Source of the DNA: an uncultured Eubacterium sp.
GTDB lineage: Bacteria > Bacillota_A > Clostridia > Lachnospirales > Lachnospiraceae
Assembly (NCBI GenBank): GCA_910589045.1
Contig: CAJUSH010000001.1
Location: forward strand, 1 to 64,000
Length of the DNA: 64,000 nucleotides
Direction of reading: 5' to 3'
The notes beneath the pieces are model-generated. The model saw only the letters and a list, made by a program, of their open reading frames with translations, made no database searches and was not told the origin of the DNA. Every line of letters starts with the position of its first letter. The stretch's first letter is position 1. The translations under genes and the position numbers were made by a program. Positions 17,720 through 26,387 of this stretch are shown piece by piece.

Positions 17720-20128
17720 GTGAAAAAAGGAATAATAAAGATCGTGGTGCTGCTTGTGTGCTTTGTGGCGGCAGTTTTCACCTTTGGGTATTATACAAAC
17801 CAAAACGGCGTGAATCTTACAACGGAGATGCGGGAGGCATCCTATCCGGTCATTTCCATGTATTATCGGGATTACCTGGTAGGTGAGCTGCACGGTTATC
17901 GGGAAGAGATGGATGTGACTACCATGCGGGAATCGGTTGTCCCGGTGCAGAAGGACCGCGCCATTACCGTGGAGGTGGATACCTTTGGCAGGGAAGTGGA
18001 GCACATCAGCTATGAGATCCGAAGCCTGGACGGGGAGCGCCTGATCGCAAACCGTGTATGTGATGATTATGAGATCATGGGCGATGTGCTGCACATGGAG
18101 CTCATACTGGAAAATTTGCTGGAGGAGAGCGAGGAGTACCAGCTGCTGTTTTTAGTCGAGAGCGGCGAAAATACAATCCGCTATTATACACGCCTGATGC
18201 AGAAGCTCGATGAGCATTTGGATGATTACCTGGAGTTTGTCAATAAGTTTCACGAGGACTCCATGGACAAGGAGAATGCGTCCCATTTGTCAACCTATCT
18301 GGAACCGGACGGCTCCGTGGACAACAACAGTCTGAACCTGGTCACCATCAATGCCAGCCTGCAGGAGGTGTCCTGGGGGGATTTTGTCTGTGACCAGCTT
18401 ACAGATTCCGTGCTCACCATAGCAGAGCTCAACGACAGCTATGCGGTAATCACGCTGGACTATGTGCTGACATCTACCGGGGCGGGCGGCGAGCTGGAGT
18501 ATTACAATGCGAATGAGTATTACCGCGTCAGCTACAATGCGGAGGGCAACCGCTGCTATCTGCATAATTTTGAGCGGAGGGTCAATCAGATTTTCCGGGC
18601 GGACGGTGAAATTTTTTACGATAAGTTTCTGCAATTAGGCATCAGAGATGCGGACGTGGAATATAAAAAGAGTGAGGGTGGACAAATTACCTGCTTTGTG
18701 CAGGAGGGCGAGCTTTGGAGCTACAATGAGACAAACGGCGTGCTCTACCGGATTTTCAGCTTCCGGGGCTATGAGGGCATGGACATACGGGAAAACTACG
18801 GCGCGCATGATATCCAGATCCTCAGCGTGAGCGAGGGAGGAAGCGTGGATTTTGCTGTTTACGGGTATATGAACCGCGGCGAGCATGAGGGACAGGTTGG
18901 CGTGTCGGTATGCCGCTTTGACAACGTTGCGGCAACGGTCGAGGAGGTGCTCTTCCTGGATTCAGATAAGTCCTATGGCCGTTTAAAGACGGATATGGGC
19001 GGCGTTTTGTACAAAAACGAAAAGGGGATCTTTTTCTGCATGATGGAGGGGACTATCTACCGCATCGATATTGAACAGGAGAAAGTACAGATTTTGGCTG
19101 AGGGACTCGGGAGTGAAAGCTACTGTGTCTCCGCGGATCACCGTCTGCTGGTGTGGCAGCAGGATTTTGAAAATCACGGCGACCTTACGGTTGTCAACCT
19201 TGAAAAGGAGCATAAAATTACAATTGAGGCGGGTAACGTAAATACGCTTTACCCCATCGGCTTTCTGGAGGATGATTTTGTTTATGGCATAGCAAGCGTC
19301 GATAATCCCAGGGGTGCGGACGGGACTATGCCGATGAACCGCATTGTGATCTATAATGTAACTGAGGGTGAAACCATAAAGGAATACAATAAGAAGGGCT
19401 ATTATATATCCGATGTATCCATCGACGACTACGTGATTACACTGCAGCGTCTCCGGCACGTTGAGGGCGGTTATGTTGAGGCGGAGGATGATACGATCCT
19501 TAATCACGAGGGAGAGGGTATTTTGGACGACAATATCCGTCGGGCTTACGACGAGGTCAAGCAGATGCAGGTGCAGCTTGTGCTGGGCAGAGAGGCGAAG
19601 CACAAGAACTCGGGTGTCGTGACCTCGAAGGAGGTACTCCTGGAGAAGCTTTCCGTAATAAGGCTGCAGCCGGAGCACCCGTGGGAGGGCTATTACACCT
19701 ATGCCAAGGGCGCCAGCCAGACCTTCCACTCAAATCTCTCGGACGCCATTGAGGAGGCGGATGAGCAGATGGGTGTCGTGGTAGACCGAAAGCTTCAGGC
19801 AGTCTGGAAACGTGCAAAACGTCTGGTCTGTCCCCCGCTGGAGCTGCCGGAGGAGCTGGATGCAGAGCATTTGGAGCAGACATACCCGGACGCAAAAAGG
19901 TATGAGCTGATTGGATGTGAGCTTTCGCAGACCCTTTATTATGTGAGTGAGGGCATCCCGGTCCAGGTAACACTGGCGGGGGGTGTGACGGAGCTGATCA
20001 TCGGCTATGATTCTGCAAATATATGGGTTTTTGACCCTTCCACCAGGCTGACCTACCGCAGGACGATTGTCGAGGCAGAGCTGCAGTATAGCGCGAAAAA
20101 GAGCCGTTATACAGCGTTTCTGAGCTAA
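17720..20128 (+). CDS. Membrane-anchored protein of unknown function, 802 aa
   Basis: The start is placed at GTG 17720 (MKKGIIKIVV...), about 7 nt after CGAGGAAGAG; the longer frame back to 17591 passes through a terminator and has an unlikely sequence. One N-terminal membrane helix (about 4-25) leaves some 775 residues outside. The outer part is acidic and beta-rich, with blocks such as GELWSYNETNGVLYRIFSF and FCMMEGTIYRIDIEQEKV at about 290-520 that look like propeller blades, and a mixed C-terminal domain. I do not recognise the family. The next gene is 245 nt away, so it is probably monocistronic. The sequence gives no catalytic motif. A weak A/T hairpin with a T run (20137-20155) may end the transcript. 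Confidence 0.75.
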   Translation: MKKGIIKIVVLLVCFVAAVFTFGYYTNQNGVNLTTEMREASYPVISMYYRDYLVGELHGYREEMDVTTMRESVVPVQKDRAITVEVDTFGREVEHISYEIRSLDGERLIANRVCDDYEIMGDVLHMELILENLLEESEEYQLLFLVESGENTIRYYTRLMQKLDEHLDDYLEFVNKFHEDSMDKENASHLSTYLEPDGSVDNNSLNLVTINASLQEVSWGDFVCDQLTDSVLTIAELNDSYAVITLDYVLTSTGAGGELEYYNANEYYRVSYNAEGNRCYLHNFERRVNQIFRADGEIFYDKFLQLGIRDADVEYKKSEGGQITCFVQEGELWSYNETNGVLYRIFSFRGYEGMDIRENYGAHDIQILSVSEGGSVDFAVYGYMNRGEHEGQVGVSVCRFDNVAATVEEVLFLDSDKSYGRLKTDMGGVLYKNEKGIFFCMMEGTIYRIDIEQEKVQILAEGLGSESYCVSADHRLLVWQQDFENHGDLTVVNLEKEHKITIEAGNVNTLYPIGFLEDDFVYGIASVDNPRGADGTMPMNRIVIYNVTEGETIKEYNKKGYYISDVSIDDYVITLQRLRHVEGGYVEAEDDTILNHEGEGILDDNIRRAYDEVKQMQVQLVLGREAKHKNSGVVTSKEVLLEKLSVIRLQPEHPWEGYYTYAKGASQTFHSNLSDAIEEADEQMGVVVDRKLQAVWKRAKRLVCPPLELPEELDAEHLEQTYPDAKRYELIGCELSQTLYYVSEGIPVQVTLAGGVTELIIGYDSANIWVFDPSTRLTYRRTIVEAELQYSAKKSRYTAFLS

Positions 20129-20373
20129 AAATTGCATAAAAAAGGTGCTTTTTTGACATATAATTCAGGCGGTTTTAACAGAAATATAAAAAGACCTTGA
20201 AAAATAGGCGTTTATAGGGTATATATAGTAAGAATAGATTGTTTAAGGGTAAAAAACGGCTATTTGGGAATAAATATCAGGAGATGTGGGAAGCTGTTAA
20301 TACGTGTATAGATATATGTAGCTGCGGGGAAATAAAGCAGTTACAAATACATAGCGTATAGAGGGTATTAAGT

Positions 20374-20628
20374 ATGAGTAATAAGGAAATAGTAATATCG
20401 GATGTAAACAGAGTATATGAAAACCCTATCGCCGAGTTGGTACAGGTTGCTTGTCAATTCGATAGTAATATCGTTTTAGAGAATGACAATCGCAAGATCA
20501 ACGCCAAGAGTATCATGGGTATCATGGCATTTAATCCGACGTTGGGAATGACTGTGAATATTGTAGCTGACGGGACTGATGAAAAGGAAGCACTTGTAGC
20601 AATGGAAAAGTTTTTAGTTTGCAGCTAA
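20374..20628 (+). CDS. HPr/Crh-like protein lacking the phosphocarrier His
   Basis: An 84-residue protein with the size and layout of HPr. The Ser46 region is kept (INAKSIMGIMAF), the site that HPr kinase modifies for carbon-catabolite control. The N-terminal GxHARPA active site is replaced by VYENPIAE, so the His that carries phosphate in the PTS is absent (Tyr or Glu in its place). This resembles Bacillus Crh, where Gln replaces His, and suggests a regulatory rather than sugar-transport role. A GAGGG site precedes the ATG. TTGAAA and TATATA-like hexamers occur near 20197-20228. A basic DUF6465-like protein follows 32 nt later, probably in the same transcript. Confidence 0.8.
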   Translation: MSNKEIVISDVNRVYENPIAELVQVACQFDSNIVLENDNRKINAKSIMGIMAFNPTLGMTVNIVADGTDEKEALVAMEKFLVCS

Positions 20629-20660
20629 AATTAAAAATCAGATCATAGGAGGACTGAGAG

Positions 20661-21116
20661 ATGGCAAACGTAAAGGAGACTGCGGAAGCAGTAAAAACCG
20701 CAGCAGCGAAAACAATGGAAGAGACTGTGGAAGCAGTCAGGACCGTGGTGGAAGCAGCTTCGGCAAAAGCTGAAGAGTTAAAGTCGGAAGAAGCCGAAAT
20801 CGAGGAAGTACCTGCTGACGAAATGAAAACCGAGAGAAAAAGGCCCGGCCGTAAGCCTGGCAGCAAGAACAAGACTACAAAAGCGAAGGAGAAGGCAGCT
20901 GTAAAGAAGGAGACAGCCGCTCCCGAGGTATATGTACAGTTTGGGGCAAGTGAGTCATCCGTACAGGCAGCTGTAGAGAAGATCCGGACTGAGTATGTTG
21001 CGCAGGGACACCGTGCATCATCCATCAAATCATTAAAGGTTTACTTAAAGCCAGAGGATAATGCAGCTTACTATGTGATCAATGATAAGGTTGCGGGAAG
21101 AGTTGATTTATTCTGA
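20661..21116 (+). CDS. DUF6465-like basic protein with AT-hook-like motif
   Basis: A 151-residue protein. The first ~45 residues are an Ala/Glu/Lys amphipathic helix; KRPGRKPGSKNKTTK near 55-70 resembles an AT-hook (RGRP-like) minor-groove binding motif. The C-terminal ~65 residues (EVYVQFGASESSVQ ... AAYYVINDKVAGRVDLF) match the compact domain I know as DUF6465 in Clostridia. The histone-like N-terminal tail and the hook suggest DNA association, but no activity is known to me. AGGAGGACTGAGAG gives a strong ribosome binding site, and a clear terminator follows. The pairing with a Crh-like protein has no obvious functional meaning. Confidence 0.8.
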   Translation: MANVKETAEAVKTAAAKTMEETVEAVRTVVEAASAKAEELKSEEAEIEEVPADEMKTERKRPGRKPGSKNKTTKAKEKAAVKKETAAPEVYVQFGASESSVQAAVEKIRTEYVAQGHRASSIKSLKVYLKPEDNAAYYVINDKVAGRVDLF

Positions 21117-21127
21117 TTCAGAAATAT

Positions 21128-21159
21128 AAAAAATCCGGTTCGTGCGAACCGGATTTTTT
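21128..21159. terminator. Bidirectional terminator
   Basis: Perfect stem AAATCCGGTTCG/CGAACCGGATTT with a TG-containing loop, an A run on the left and a T run on the right. It can end both the plus-strand DUF6465 gene and the minus-strand prs transcript. Confidence 0.9.
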
Positions 21160-21218
21160 ATCGTATTTTTATCGGATCGGAAATTCGGGGAAATCGGTTC
21201 GATAAAAACAGGGATTAC

Positions 21219-22412
21219 TCATCTGGTATTCGGTTTTAAGGTTCCTGCGCCGTAATTTTCCACGACCTTTCGGATTTTGTCGTAGGGATTTAACAGCTCG
21301 CTTACGGAGGTATCGTGGTTTAAGGTATCAATGATATAGGCGATATATTTGCTCATACCGCAGCTGATGTAGTAATCGCGGCTTAAAAGCGCCTCGGACT
21401 GATAGATCAGGTCCGTCGTAAGCAGCCGGTAAATAATGCCCTGCTCCACCGCCTCGTCAAATTTCTCAAGGCCGTTTGTGAAAAGACCGAAGGTTGCGAT
21501 CACAAAAATGCGCTTTGCCTTTCGCTTTTTCAATTCCGTAGCAACATCGATCATACTCTCGCCGGAGGAAATCATATCATCAACGATAAAAACATCCTTA
21601 TCCTCCACGGAAGAGCCCAGAAATTCGTGTGCGATGATGGGATTACGCCCGTCCACAATGCAGCTGTAGTCGCGGCGCTTGTAGAACATGCCCACATTGA
21701 TGCCCAGCACATTCGCAAGGTAGACTGCACGGTCTGTTCCGCCCTCGTCGGGACTGATGATCATCATATGGTCATTGTCAAACACGAGGTCGTTTACGTG
21801 GTAGCACAGTGCTTTCACGAACTGATAGGCACAGGTAACGGATTCAAATCCATGCAGCGGAATCGCGTTCTGCACCCGGGGATCATGCGCCTCAAAGGTG
21901 ATGATATTCTCAACACCCATATTTACCAGCTCCTGCAGGGAGAGGGCGCAGTCTAAGGATTCGCGGGAGGAGCGCCTGTGCTGGCGGCTCTCGTAGAGAA
22001 AGGGCATAATCACATTGATGCGTTTTGCCTTGCCGCTGGCGGCAGCAATAATCCGCTTTAAATCCTGATAGTGGTCGTCGGGAGACATGTGGTTGATCTG
22101 CCCGCACATCTTGTAGGTGAGGCTGTGGTTGGTGACATCCAGCATAATAAAGAGATCATCTCCGCGAATCGATTCCTTGATGGCTCCCTTGGCTTCACCG
22201 TTGCCGAATCGTGGCAGTGTGTGCTCAATGAGGTAGGTATCCCGCTGATAGCCGTTAAAGGCAACATCGTTGGGATGCAGCTGCTGTCTGGTGGAACGCC
22301 ATTTTACAAGATACTGATCCACCTTCCTGCCGAGCTTTGCACTGCTCGTTAAGGTGATGAGACCAAGCTTGCCGTGGGGGATAGACTCTAATTGAATTTC
22401 TTCATTCGCCAT
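21219..22412 (-). CDS. prs: Ribose-phosphate pyrophosphokinase, long form
   Basis: Makes PRPP from ribose 5-phosphate and ATP for nucleotide, His and Trp synthesis. Family features: MPFLYESRQHRRSSRESLDCALSLQEL (catalytic flexible loop region), TFEAHDPRVQNAI, ISPDEGGTDRAVYLANVL, and the PRPP-binding loop IVDDMISSGESMIDVA. At 397 residues it is about 80 longer than the standard enzyme of about 315, with extra sequence at the N-terminus (about 1-45) and within the first half. The start is MANEEIQ: a GGAGGA site lies 8 nt upstream and the longer frame has no such support. It lies 44 nt after dnaC, so it is probably the last gene of a dnaD-dnaC-prs operon. Confidence 0.9.
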   Translation of the reverse strand: MANEEIQLESIPHGKLGLITLTSSAKLGRKVDQYLVKWRSTRQQLHPNDVAFNGYQRDTYLIEHTLPRFGNGEAKGAIKESIRGDDLFIMLDVTNHSLTYKMCGQINHMSPDDHYQDLKRIIAAASGKAKRINVIMPFLYESRQHRRSSRESLDCALSLQELVNMGVENIITFEAHDPRVQNAIPLHGFESVTCAYQFVKALCYHVNDLVFDNDHMMIISPDEGGTDRAVYLANVLGINVGMFYKRRDYSCIVDGRNPIIAHEFLGSSVEDKDVFIVDDMISSGESMIDVATELKKRKAKRIFVIATFGLFTNGLEKFDEAVEQGIIYRLLTTDLIYQSEALLSRDYYISCGMSKYIAYIIDTLNHDTSVSELLNPYDKIRKVVENYGAGTLKPNTR

Positions 22413-22456
22413 GAATAGTTTCCTCCGTATGTACGTGTGTTTTCGTATGGATAAGT

Positions 22457-23437
22457 TTATTGGGTCCTTTTTTTCAGGCGAATATCTTCCCCCGTGAGCT
22501 TTAACAGCGTGTAGCTGCTGATAATGCGAGAAAAGTTTCGCTCGGAATAAGTTTCGAAGAGCTTTTCCAGATCCAGATTGCTCGAGATGATCGTGGATTT
22601 TCGGCGGAGCAGGCGCTCGTTCAGACATAAAAACAGCTGAGAAACCGAAAAGCTGTTCGTCAGCTCCGCCCCGAGATCGTCAATAATCAACAGATCACAG
22701 GTAAAGAGATCGTTCTGCTGCTGCTTTGCGCCGGCATCACCGTGAAACTTGCTCTCTTCTAATATATTAAATAATTGAAAGGATGTAAAGTACAAAACAG
22801 AATGACCGCTGTCCATCAATGCCTTTGCAATACAATTTGACAAAAAGGTTTTGCCTACACCGGTTGAACCGTAAAAAAACAGATTTCCGAAGGAGCTGTC
22901 AAACTGTCTGACGAAGCTGTGGCAGGCAGTTACTGCGAGCTTCGCATTGTCCAGCGGGCTGCGGCCCGTGGACGGATCAGGCGGTCCGTCGCTGTAATAA
23001 TCAAAGGTCAGTGCGTCAAAGTTTTCAGACTCTAAGATCGTTTTTATGTTAGATTGTGTGTAGATCAGATCGATCGCCGCCTGGTTGAAGCAGTGGCAGC
23101 GTGTCTGGCCGATATATCCGGTGTCCCGGCAGTCCGGGCACTCATAGCGGGGTTTCGGCCAGTCAGGGGGGAAGCCCGCGCGTGCAAGCAGGGCGGCACG
23201 CTTTTCACGTGCCTTTTTCAGCTGGTCTTTTAAGGTATCCAGTGCCCTTTCGTCGCCCTCTAAGAGCTCCCTGGCCTGTCTGACGCTAAAGGAGGCGATA
23301 GAGTCCTCCAGCTCCTTTAGCACGGGCAGGGCGGCATAGAGGGAAGCCCTCTCATCCTCCAGGGCGAGGCGTGCGGCACGTTGTTTTTGTTCGTAGGTTC
23401 GCATGATCTGGTCATACTGACTGTTAGTTAATGCCAT
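22457..23437 (-). CDS. dnaC: DnaC/DnaI-type replicative helicase loader
   Basis: A 326-residue AAA+ ATPase expected to load the replicative helicase during initiation and restart. The N-terminal ~100 residues form a helical/coiled-coil part; a zinc ribbon CPDCRDTGYIGQTRCHC lies near 115-131. The ATPase has Walker A GSTGVGKTFL near 190, Walker B LLIIDDLGAE near 250, and sensor residues in STIISSNLD. This layout is that of DnaI rather than an IstB transposition helper, and no transposase is nearby. The first 14 nt overlap dnaD, indicating co-translation. Downstream is prs. Confidence 0.9.
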   Translation of the reverse strand: MALTNSQYDQIMRTYEQKQRAARLALEDERASLYAALPVLKELEDSIASFSVRQARELLEGDERALDTLKDQLKKAREKRAALLARAGFPPDWPKPRYECPDCRDTGYIGQTRCHCFNQAAIDLIYTQSNIKTILESENFDALTFDYYSDGPPDPSTGRSPLDNAKLAVTACHSFVRQFDSSFGNLFFYGSTGVGKTFLSNCIAKALMDSGHSVLYFTSFQLFNILEESKFHGDAGAKQQQNDLFTCDLLIIDDLGAELTNSFSVSQLFLCLNERLLRRKSTIISSNLDLEKLFETYSERNFSRIISSYTLLKLTGEDIRLKKRTQ

Positions 23438-24506
23438 AGTTTAATAATTCCTTTTCCAGCTGGCTGGTGTCGTAGGAGCGCTGCGGGAAATCGTTAAAGC
23501 GGTTTTTCTTCGGCGTGCCCTCTGCCCGCCGCGGCGCTGTCTTTGCAGCCCGTTCCTGATGCAGCGCGTCCAGGGCCCGCACATCCTGCATGGTATGTAC
23601 CTGATGCTTTTTCCAGTTTTTCAATATGGAATCCGCGTACTCAAAGCTTACCTGATGGATGCTTCGGATGGTGCGCTCACAGGCGGCGGAAACGATCTCC
23701 CCGTCAAAGCCGTAGCTTTTCTGCCAGGTGTCAATATAATTCTTTTCATAGGGGACGAAATCGCGCCCCTGGATGCCGAATGCCTTGCGCACGGCGCAGA
23801 GAATGCCGCTGTGGGAGCTTGCCTCCTCCTTGGCGGCAGTCACGGTCGTGATACCCGCCTTCGCCCAGGAGAGCGCAATCTTTTCCATATAATGGACGCT
23901 CTTATGATTTTTCGTCACACAGGATTCGATCAGATAATCAATAAGGTCGCCGGAAAAATTCAAGGTTTCCTTCCAGTAAAGGATGGCGTTCATCTCCGTT
24001 GCATTCAGCGGATGGCCGATGTAATGCTCAGCCACAAACAAAAGCTCCTGAATATCGGACTCGTCCTTTAAGCGGTGAAGCTCTGCCGCGCTGTAGTTTT
24101 TGCGCGGGGCGGGTGCTTCGTCGACGGGCGCTTCGGGGGAAGCCGGCCCTTCATAGGAAGCGGGCTTTTCATGGGAGGAAAGCTTTGTCTCCATGTGGGA
24201 GGGGGCCTTCGGCGCGTCTAAAAAGCAGATGCCGGTCAGTTCACTGTCGGCATCAAACTCGAGACGCAGAAGGTGCATTTTTTCCCAGTATCTGAGCGCA
24301 CGGATAATATCTTTTTCCGTGTGGTCGAACTTGTCCGCCGTGTCGGAGATCGAAAAGGACATGGCGGGGTCGTTCATGCACCGCAGGAGGTACAGGTAGA
24401 CCTTCACGTACTCTCCGTTGGCGTGTAGCATATATGCATCGATAAAATAGTTGGGGATAACCGTTTTCTGGTATTCATGATCCCTGTGTAGTGTAATGTC
24501 TGCCAT
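23424..24506 (-). CDS. dnaD: DnaD-domain replication initiation protein
   Basis: A 360-residue primosome-type protein. The N-terminal ~100 residues are a winged-helix-like part (YFIDAYMLHANGEYVKVYLYLLRC). An Ala/Pro/Glu linker follows, then two DnaD-like helical domains: one around 150-215 (YIGHPLNATEMNAILYWKE ... SVHYMEKIALSWAKAGI) and one around 250-310 (YIDTWQKSYGFDGEIVSAACE ... FEYADSILKNWKKHQV), with the YxxxILxxW signature. DnaD binds DNA and helps recruit the helicase loader encoded by the overlapping next gene. The ATG follows a GAGGAG site. Upstream lie an extended -10 promoter and a set of DnaA boxes. Confidence 0.88.
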   Translation of the reverse strand: MADITLHRDHEYQKTVIPNYFIDAYMLHANGEYVKVYLYLLRCMNDPAMSFSISDTADKFDHTEKDIIRALRYWEKMHLLRLEFDADSELTGICFLDAPKAPSHMETKLSSHEKPASYEGPASPEAPVDEAPAPRKNYSAAELHRLKDESDIQELLFVAEHYIGHPLNATEMNAILYWKETLNFSGDLIDYLIESCVTKNHKSVHYMEKIALSWAKAGITTVTAAKEEASSHSGILCAVRKAFGIQGRDFVPYEKNYIDTWQKSYGFDGEIVSAACERTIRSIHQVSFEYADSILKNWKKHQVHTMQDVRALDALHQERAAKTAPRRAEGTPKKNRFNDFPQRSYDTSQLEKELLNYGIN

Positions 24507-24546
24507 AACCGATTCTTCTCCTCATTCAATGACCTGTTGCTCGGAC

Positions 24547-24575
24547 ATTATAGCACAATAAATCCAAAATGAGAA
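24547..24575 (-). promoter_or_regulatory. Extended -10 promoter of dnaD-dnaC-prs
   Basis: On the minus strand TTCTCA (24575-24570), 17 nt, then TGCTATAAT, i.e. a perfect TATAAT (24552-24547) with the TGn extension. Transcription would start near 24540, about 35 nt ahead of the dnaD start codon. Confidence 0.65.
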
Positions 24576-24631
24576 GCCTTGATTTTACGGAAAGCCTTTA
24601 AAATCAAGGGCTTGAAGGATTTGTGAAAAAA

Positions 24632-24792
24632 TGTGGATAAGTGGATAAATACTTATGTAAACCGAAATGCGGTGTCATAAATCTGATGTATACGGCATAT
24701 TCTGGTAAAGCCGGGGACATGTTATGTAAATGAAAATATCCACAACGAAATTGGATAACTTTTCCCCAATTCATTGTGGATAATGTGGATAA
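24632..24792. promoter_or_regulatory. Cluster of DnaA boxes upstream of dnaD
   Basis: Three perfect 9-mers TGTGGATAA (reverse complement of TTATCCACA) lie at 24632-24640, 24775-24783 and 24784-24792, the last two directly adjacent and touching the murC stop codon. Near matches are AGTGGATAA (24640-24648) and ATATCCACA (24736-24744). The cluster sits 60-240 bp upstream of the dnaD promoter in AT-rich DNA. No dnaA or dnaN is near, so it is more likely a regulatory or DnaA-titrating site than oriC. Confidence 0.75.
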
Positions 24793-26199
24793 CTACTGTC
24801 CTAAAAGGTGCTCGCCCACTTCAAGGATGTTTCCGGCACCCATAGTTATTAACAAATCGCCGTCGATACAATTTTTTAATAAAAATTTTTCAATTCCTTC
24901 AAAATTAGCCGCAGTGGGGACATAAAAAGCCGTGCAGCCCCGCTTTTCCAGGCGGTCTAAAATGTCCCGGGAGCTGACCCCGAGGTCGTCGGTTTCCCTG
25001 GCGGCATAGATATCCGCTAAGACAACCAAGTCCGCAAGGGAGAGCGCGTCCGCGAAATCATCGAGAAACGCCTTCGTGCGGGAGTAGGTGTGGGGCTGAA
25101 ATACGCACACAATGCGCTTGTGCGGATAGTTTTTGGCAGAGAGAAGGGTCGCACGGATCTCCGTGGGATGGTGCGCATAATCATCGATGACGGTGATGCC
25201 GCCGAGCTTCCCCTTGTACTGGAAACGGCGGTCGGTTCCGGTGAAGGCGGCTAAGCCCTCCGCGATGATCTCCGGCGCGATGCCCATCTGGCGGGCGGCG
25301 GCATAGGCTGCCAGCGCATTTGAAACGTTGTGCCTGCCGGGGACGCGGAGTGCGACGGAGACAGCAGGCGAACCTTTCGTCTCCACGAGGAAGCGTGCGC
25401 AGCCAAGCTCGTCGAAGGAAAGCCCTGCTGCGCGGTAATCGAAGCCTGCGGCAAATCCGTAGGTAATGACCTTTGCTTCCAGCCCGTCCGTTAAGGCGGC
25501 GTAATCCTCAATTTCGCCGTTTATGATAACCGCACCGTCGGGGGCGGTATGAAAGATAAATTTGCGGAAGGAACGGCGCACATCCGCATAATCCTTAAAA
25601 AAGTCAAGGTGCTCTGCCTCAACGTTTAAGACGATGCTGTATTTCGGATAAAAATGTAAAAAGCTGTTCGTGTACTCACACGCCTCCGTCACAAAGTAGT
25701 CGGAGGAGCCGACGCGGATATTGCCGTCAATCGCCTTTAAAATGCCGCCTACGGAAATCGTCGGGTCCGTCTGCGCCGCGAGCAGGATGTGGGTGAGCAT
25801 GGAGGTCGTGGTGGTTTTGCCGTGGGTTCCTGCCACCGCTGCGGAGCGGGCATAATTTTGCATGAGCCGGCCCAGAAACTCTGCCCTTGAGAGCATAGGC
25901 AGATTTGCGGCACGCGCCGCGGCAAACTCGGGATTATCCCCGTGGATGGCAGCCGTATAGACGACCAGGTCGATATCCTCCGTAATGTTTGCGGCCGATT
26001 GGGGGCAGAAGATGCGGGCGCCCGCCGCGGCGAGCTTTTCGGTCAGGGCGGAGGGTTTTGCATCCGAACCGGATACCGTAAATCCTTCCTTTAAGAGGAT
26101 CTGCGCCAGCCCGCTCATGCTGATGCCGCCGATACCGATAAAATGTATTTTCTGCGCAGGCTGCCGGTTGTTTGAAAAGTCAATTATAAATTTGTTCAT
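24793..26199 (-). CDS. murC: UDP-N-acetylmuramate--L-alanine ligase
   Basis: Adds L-Ala to UDP-MurNAc in the cytosol, the first peptide step of peptidoglycan precursor synthesis. The 468-residue length is typical. Seen motifs: HFIGIGGISMSGLA (dinucleotide-like start), AVAGTHGKTTTTSML (ATP P-loop near 120), EACEYTNSF, LNVEAEHLDFF, and IDDYAHHPTEI. The start at MNKFIIDF (26199) is preferred over 26229 because AAAAGG lies about 9 nt upstream and family members begin close to this point. It ends exactly at a DnaA box cluster; the dnaD promoter lies further downstream on the same strand, and no strong terminator intervenes. Confidence 0.95.
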   Translation of the reverse strand: MNKFIIDFSNNRQPAQKIHFIGIGGISMSGLAQILLKEGFTVSGSDAKPSALTEKLAAAGARIFCPQSAANITEDIDLVVYTAAIHGDNPEFAAARAANLPMLSRAEFLGRLMQNYARSAAVAGTHGKTTTTSMLTHILLAAQTDPTISVGGILKAIDGNIRVGSSDYFVTEACEYTNSFLHFYPKYSIVLNVEAEHLDFFKDYADVRRSFRKFIFHTAPDGAVIINGEIEDYAALTDGLEAKVITYGFAAGFDYRAAGLSFDELGCARFLVETKGSPAVSVALRVPGRHNVSNALAAYAAARQMGIAPEIIAEGLAAFTGTDRRFQYKGKLGGITVIDDYAHHPTEIRATLLSAKNYPHKRIVCVFQPHTYSRTKAFLDDFADALSLADLVVLADIYAARETDDLGVSSRDILDRLEKRGCTAFYVPTAANFEGIEKFLLKNCIDGDLLITMGAGNILEVGEHLLGQ

Positions 26200-26251
26200 C
26201 GTGATTACCTTTTCTTTGTTTGCTTTCAATGGAATTCTGTTTATTACTATT

Positions 26252-26279
26252 AGTATACCATTTTTTTACAGGCATACAA
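26252..26279 (-). promoter_or_regulatory. Probable murC promoter
   Basis: On the minus strand TTGTAT (26279-26274), a 16-bp spacer, then TATACT (26257-26252), about 55 nt ahead of the chosen murC start. Confidence 0.45.
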
Positions 26280-26387
26280 TCCCCGAAAAAAATGATTTTA
26301 AAAAATCGGTAGTCTGGCACATTTCGTAAAAAACAACAAAAATTGATAGAATATTGAAAAATTTTTGTTTATTTTTTCGCATTTCAA

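Noticed and set aside
24507..24792. oriC
   Set aside because: DnaA boxes are present, but dnaA, dnaN, rpmH and gidAB-type neighbours are absent; a regulatory site is the simpler reading.
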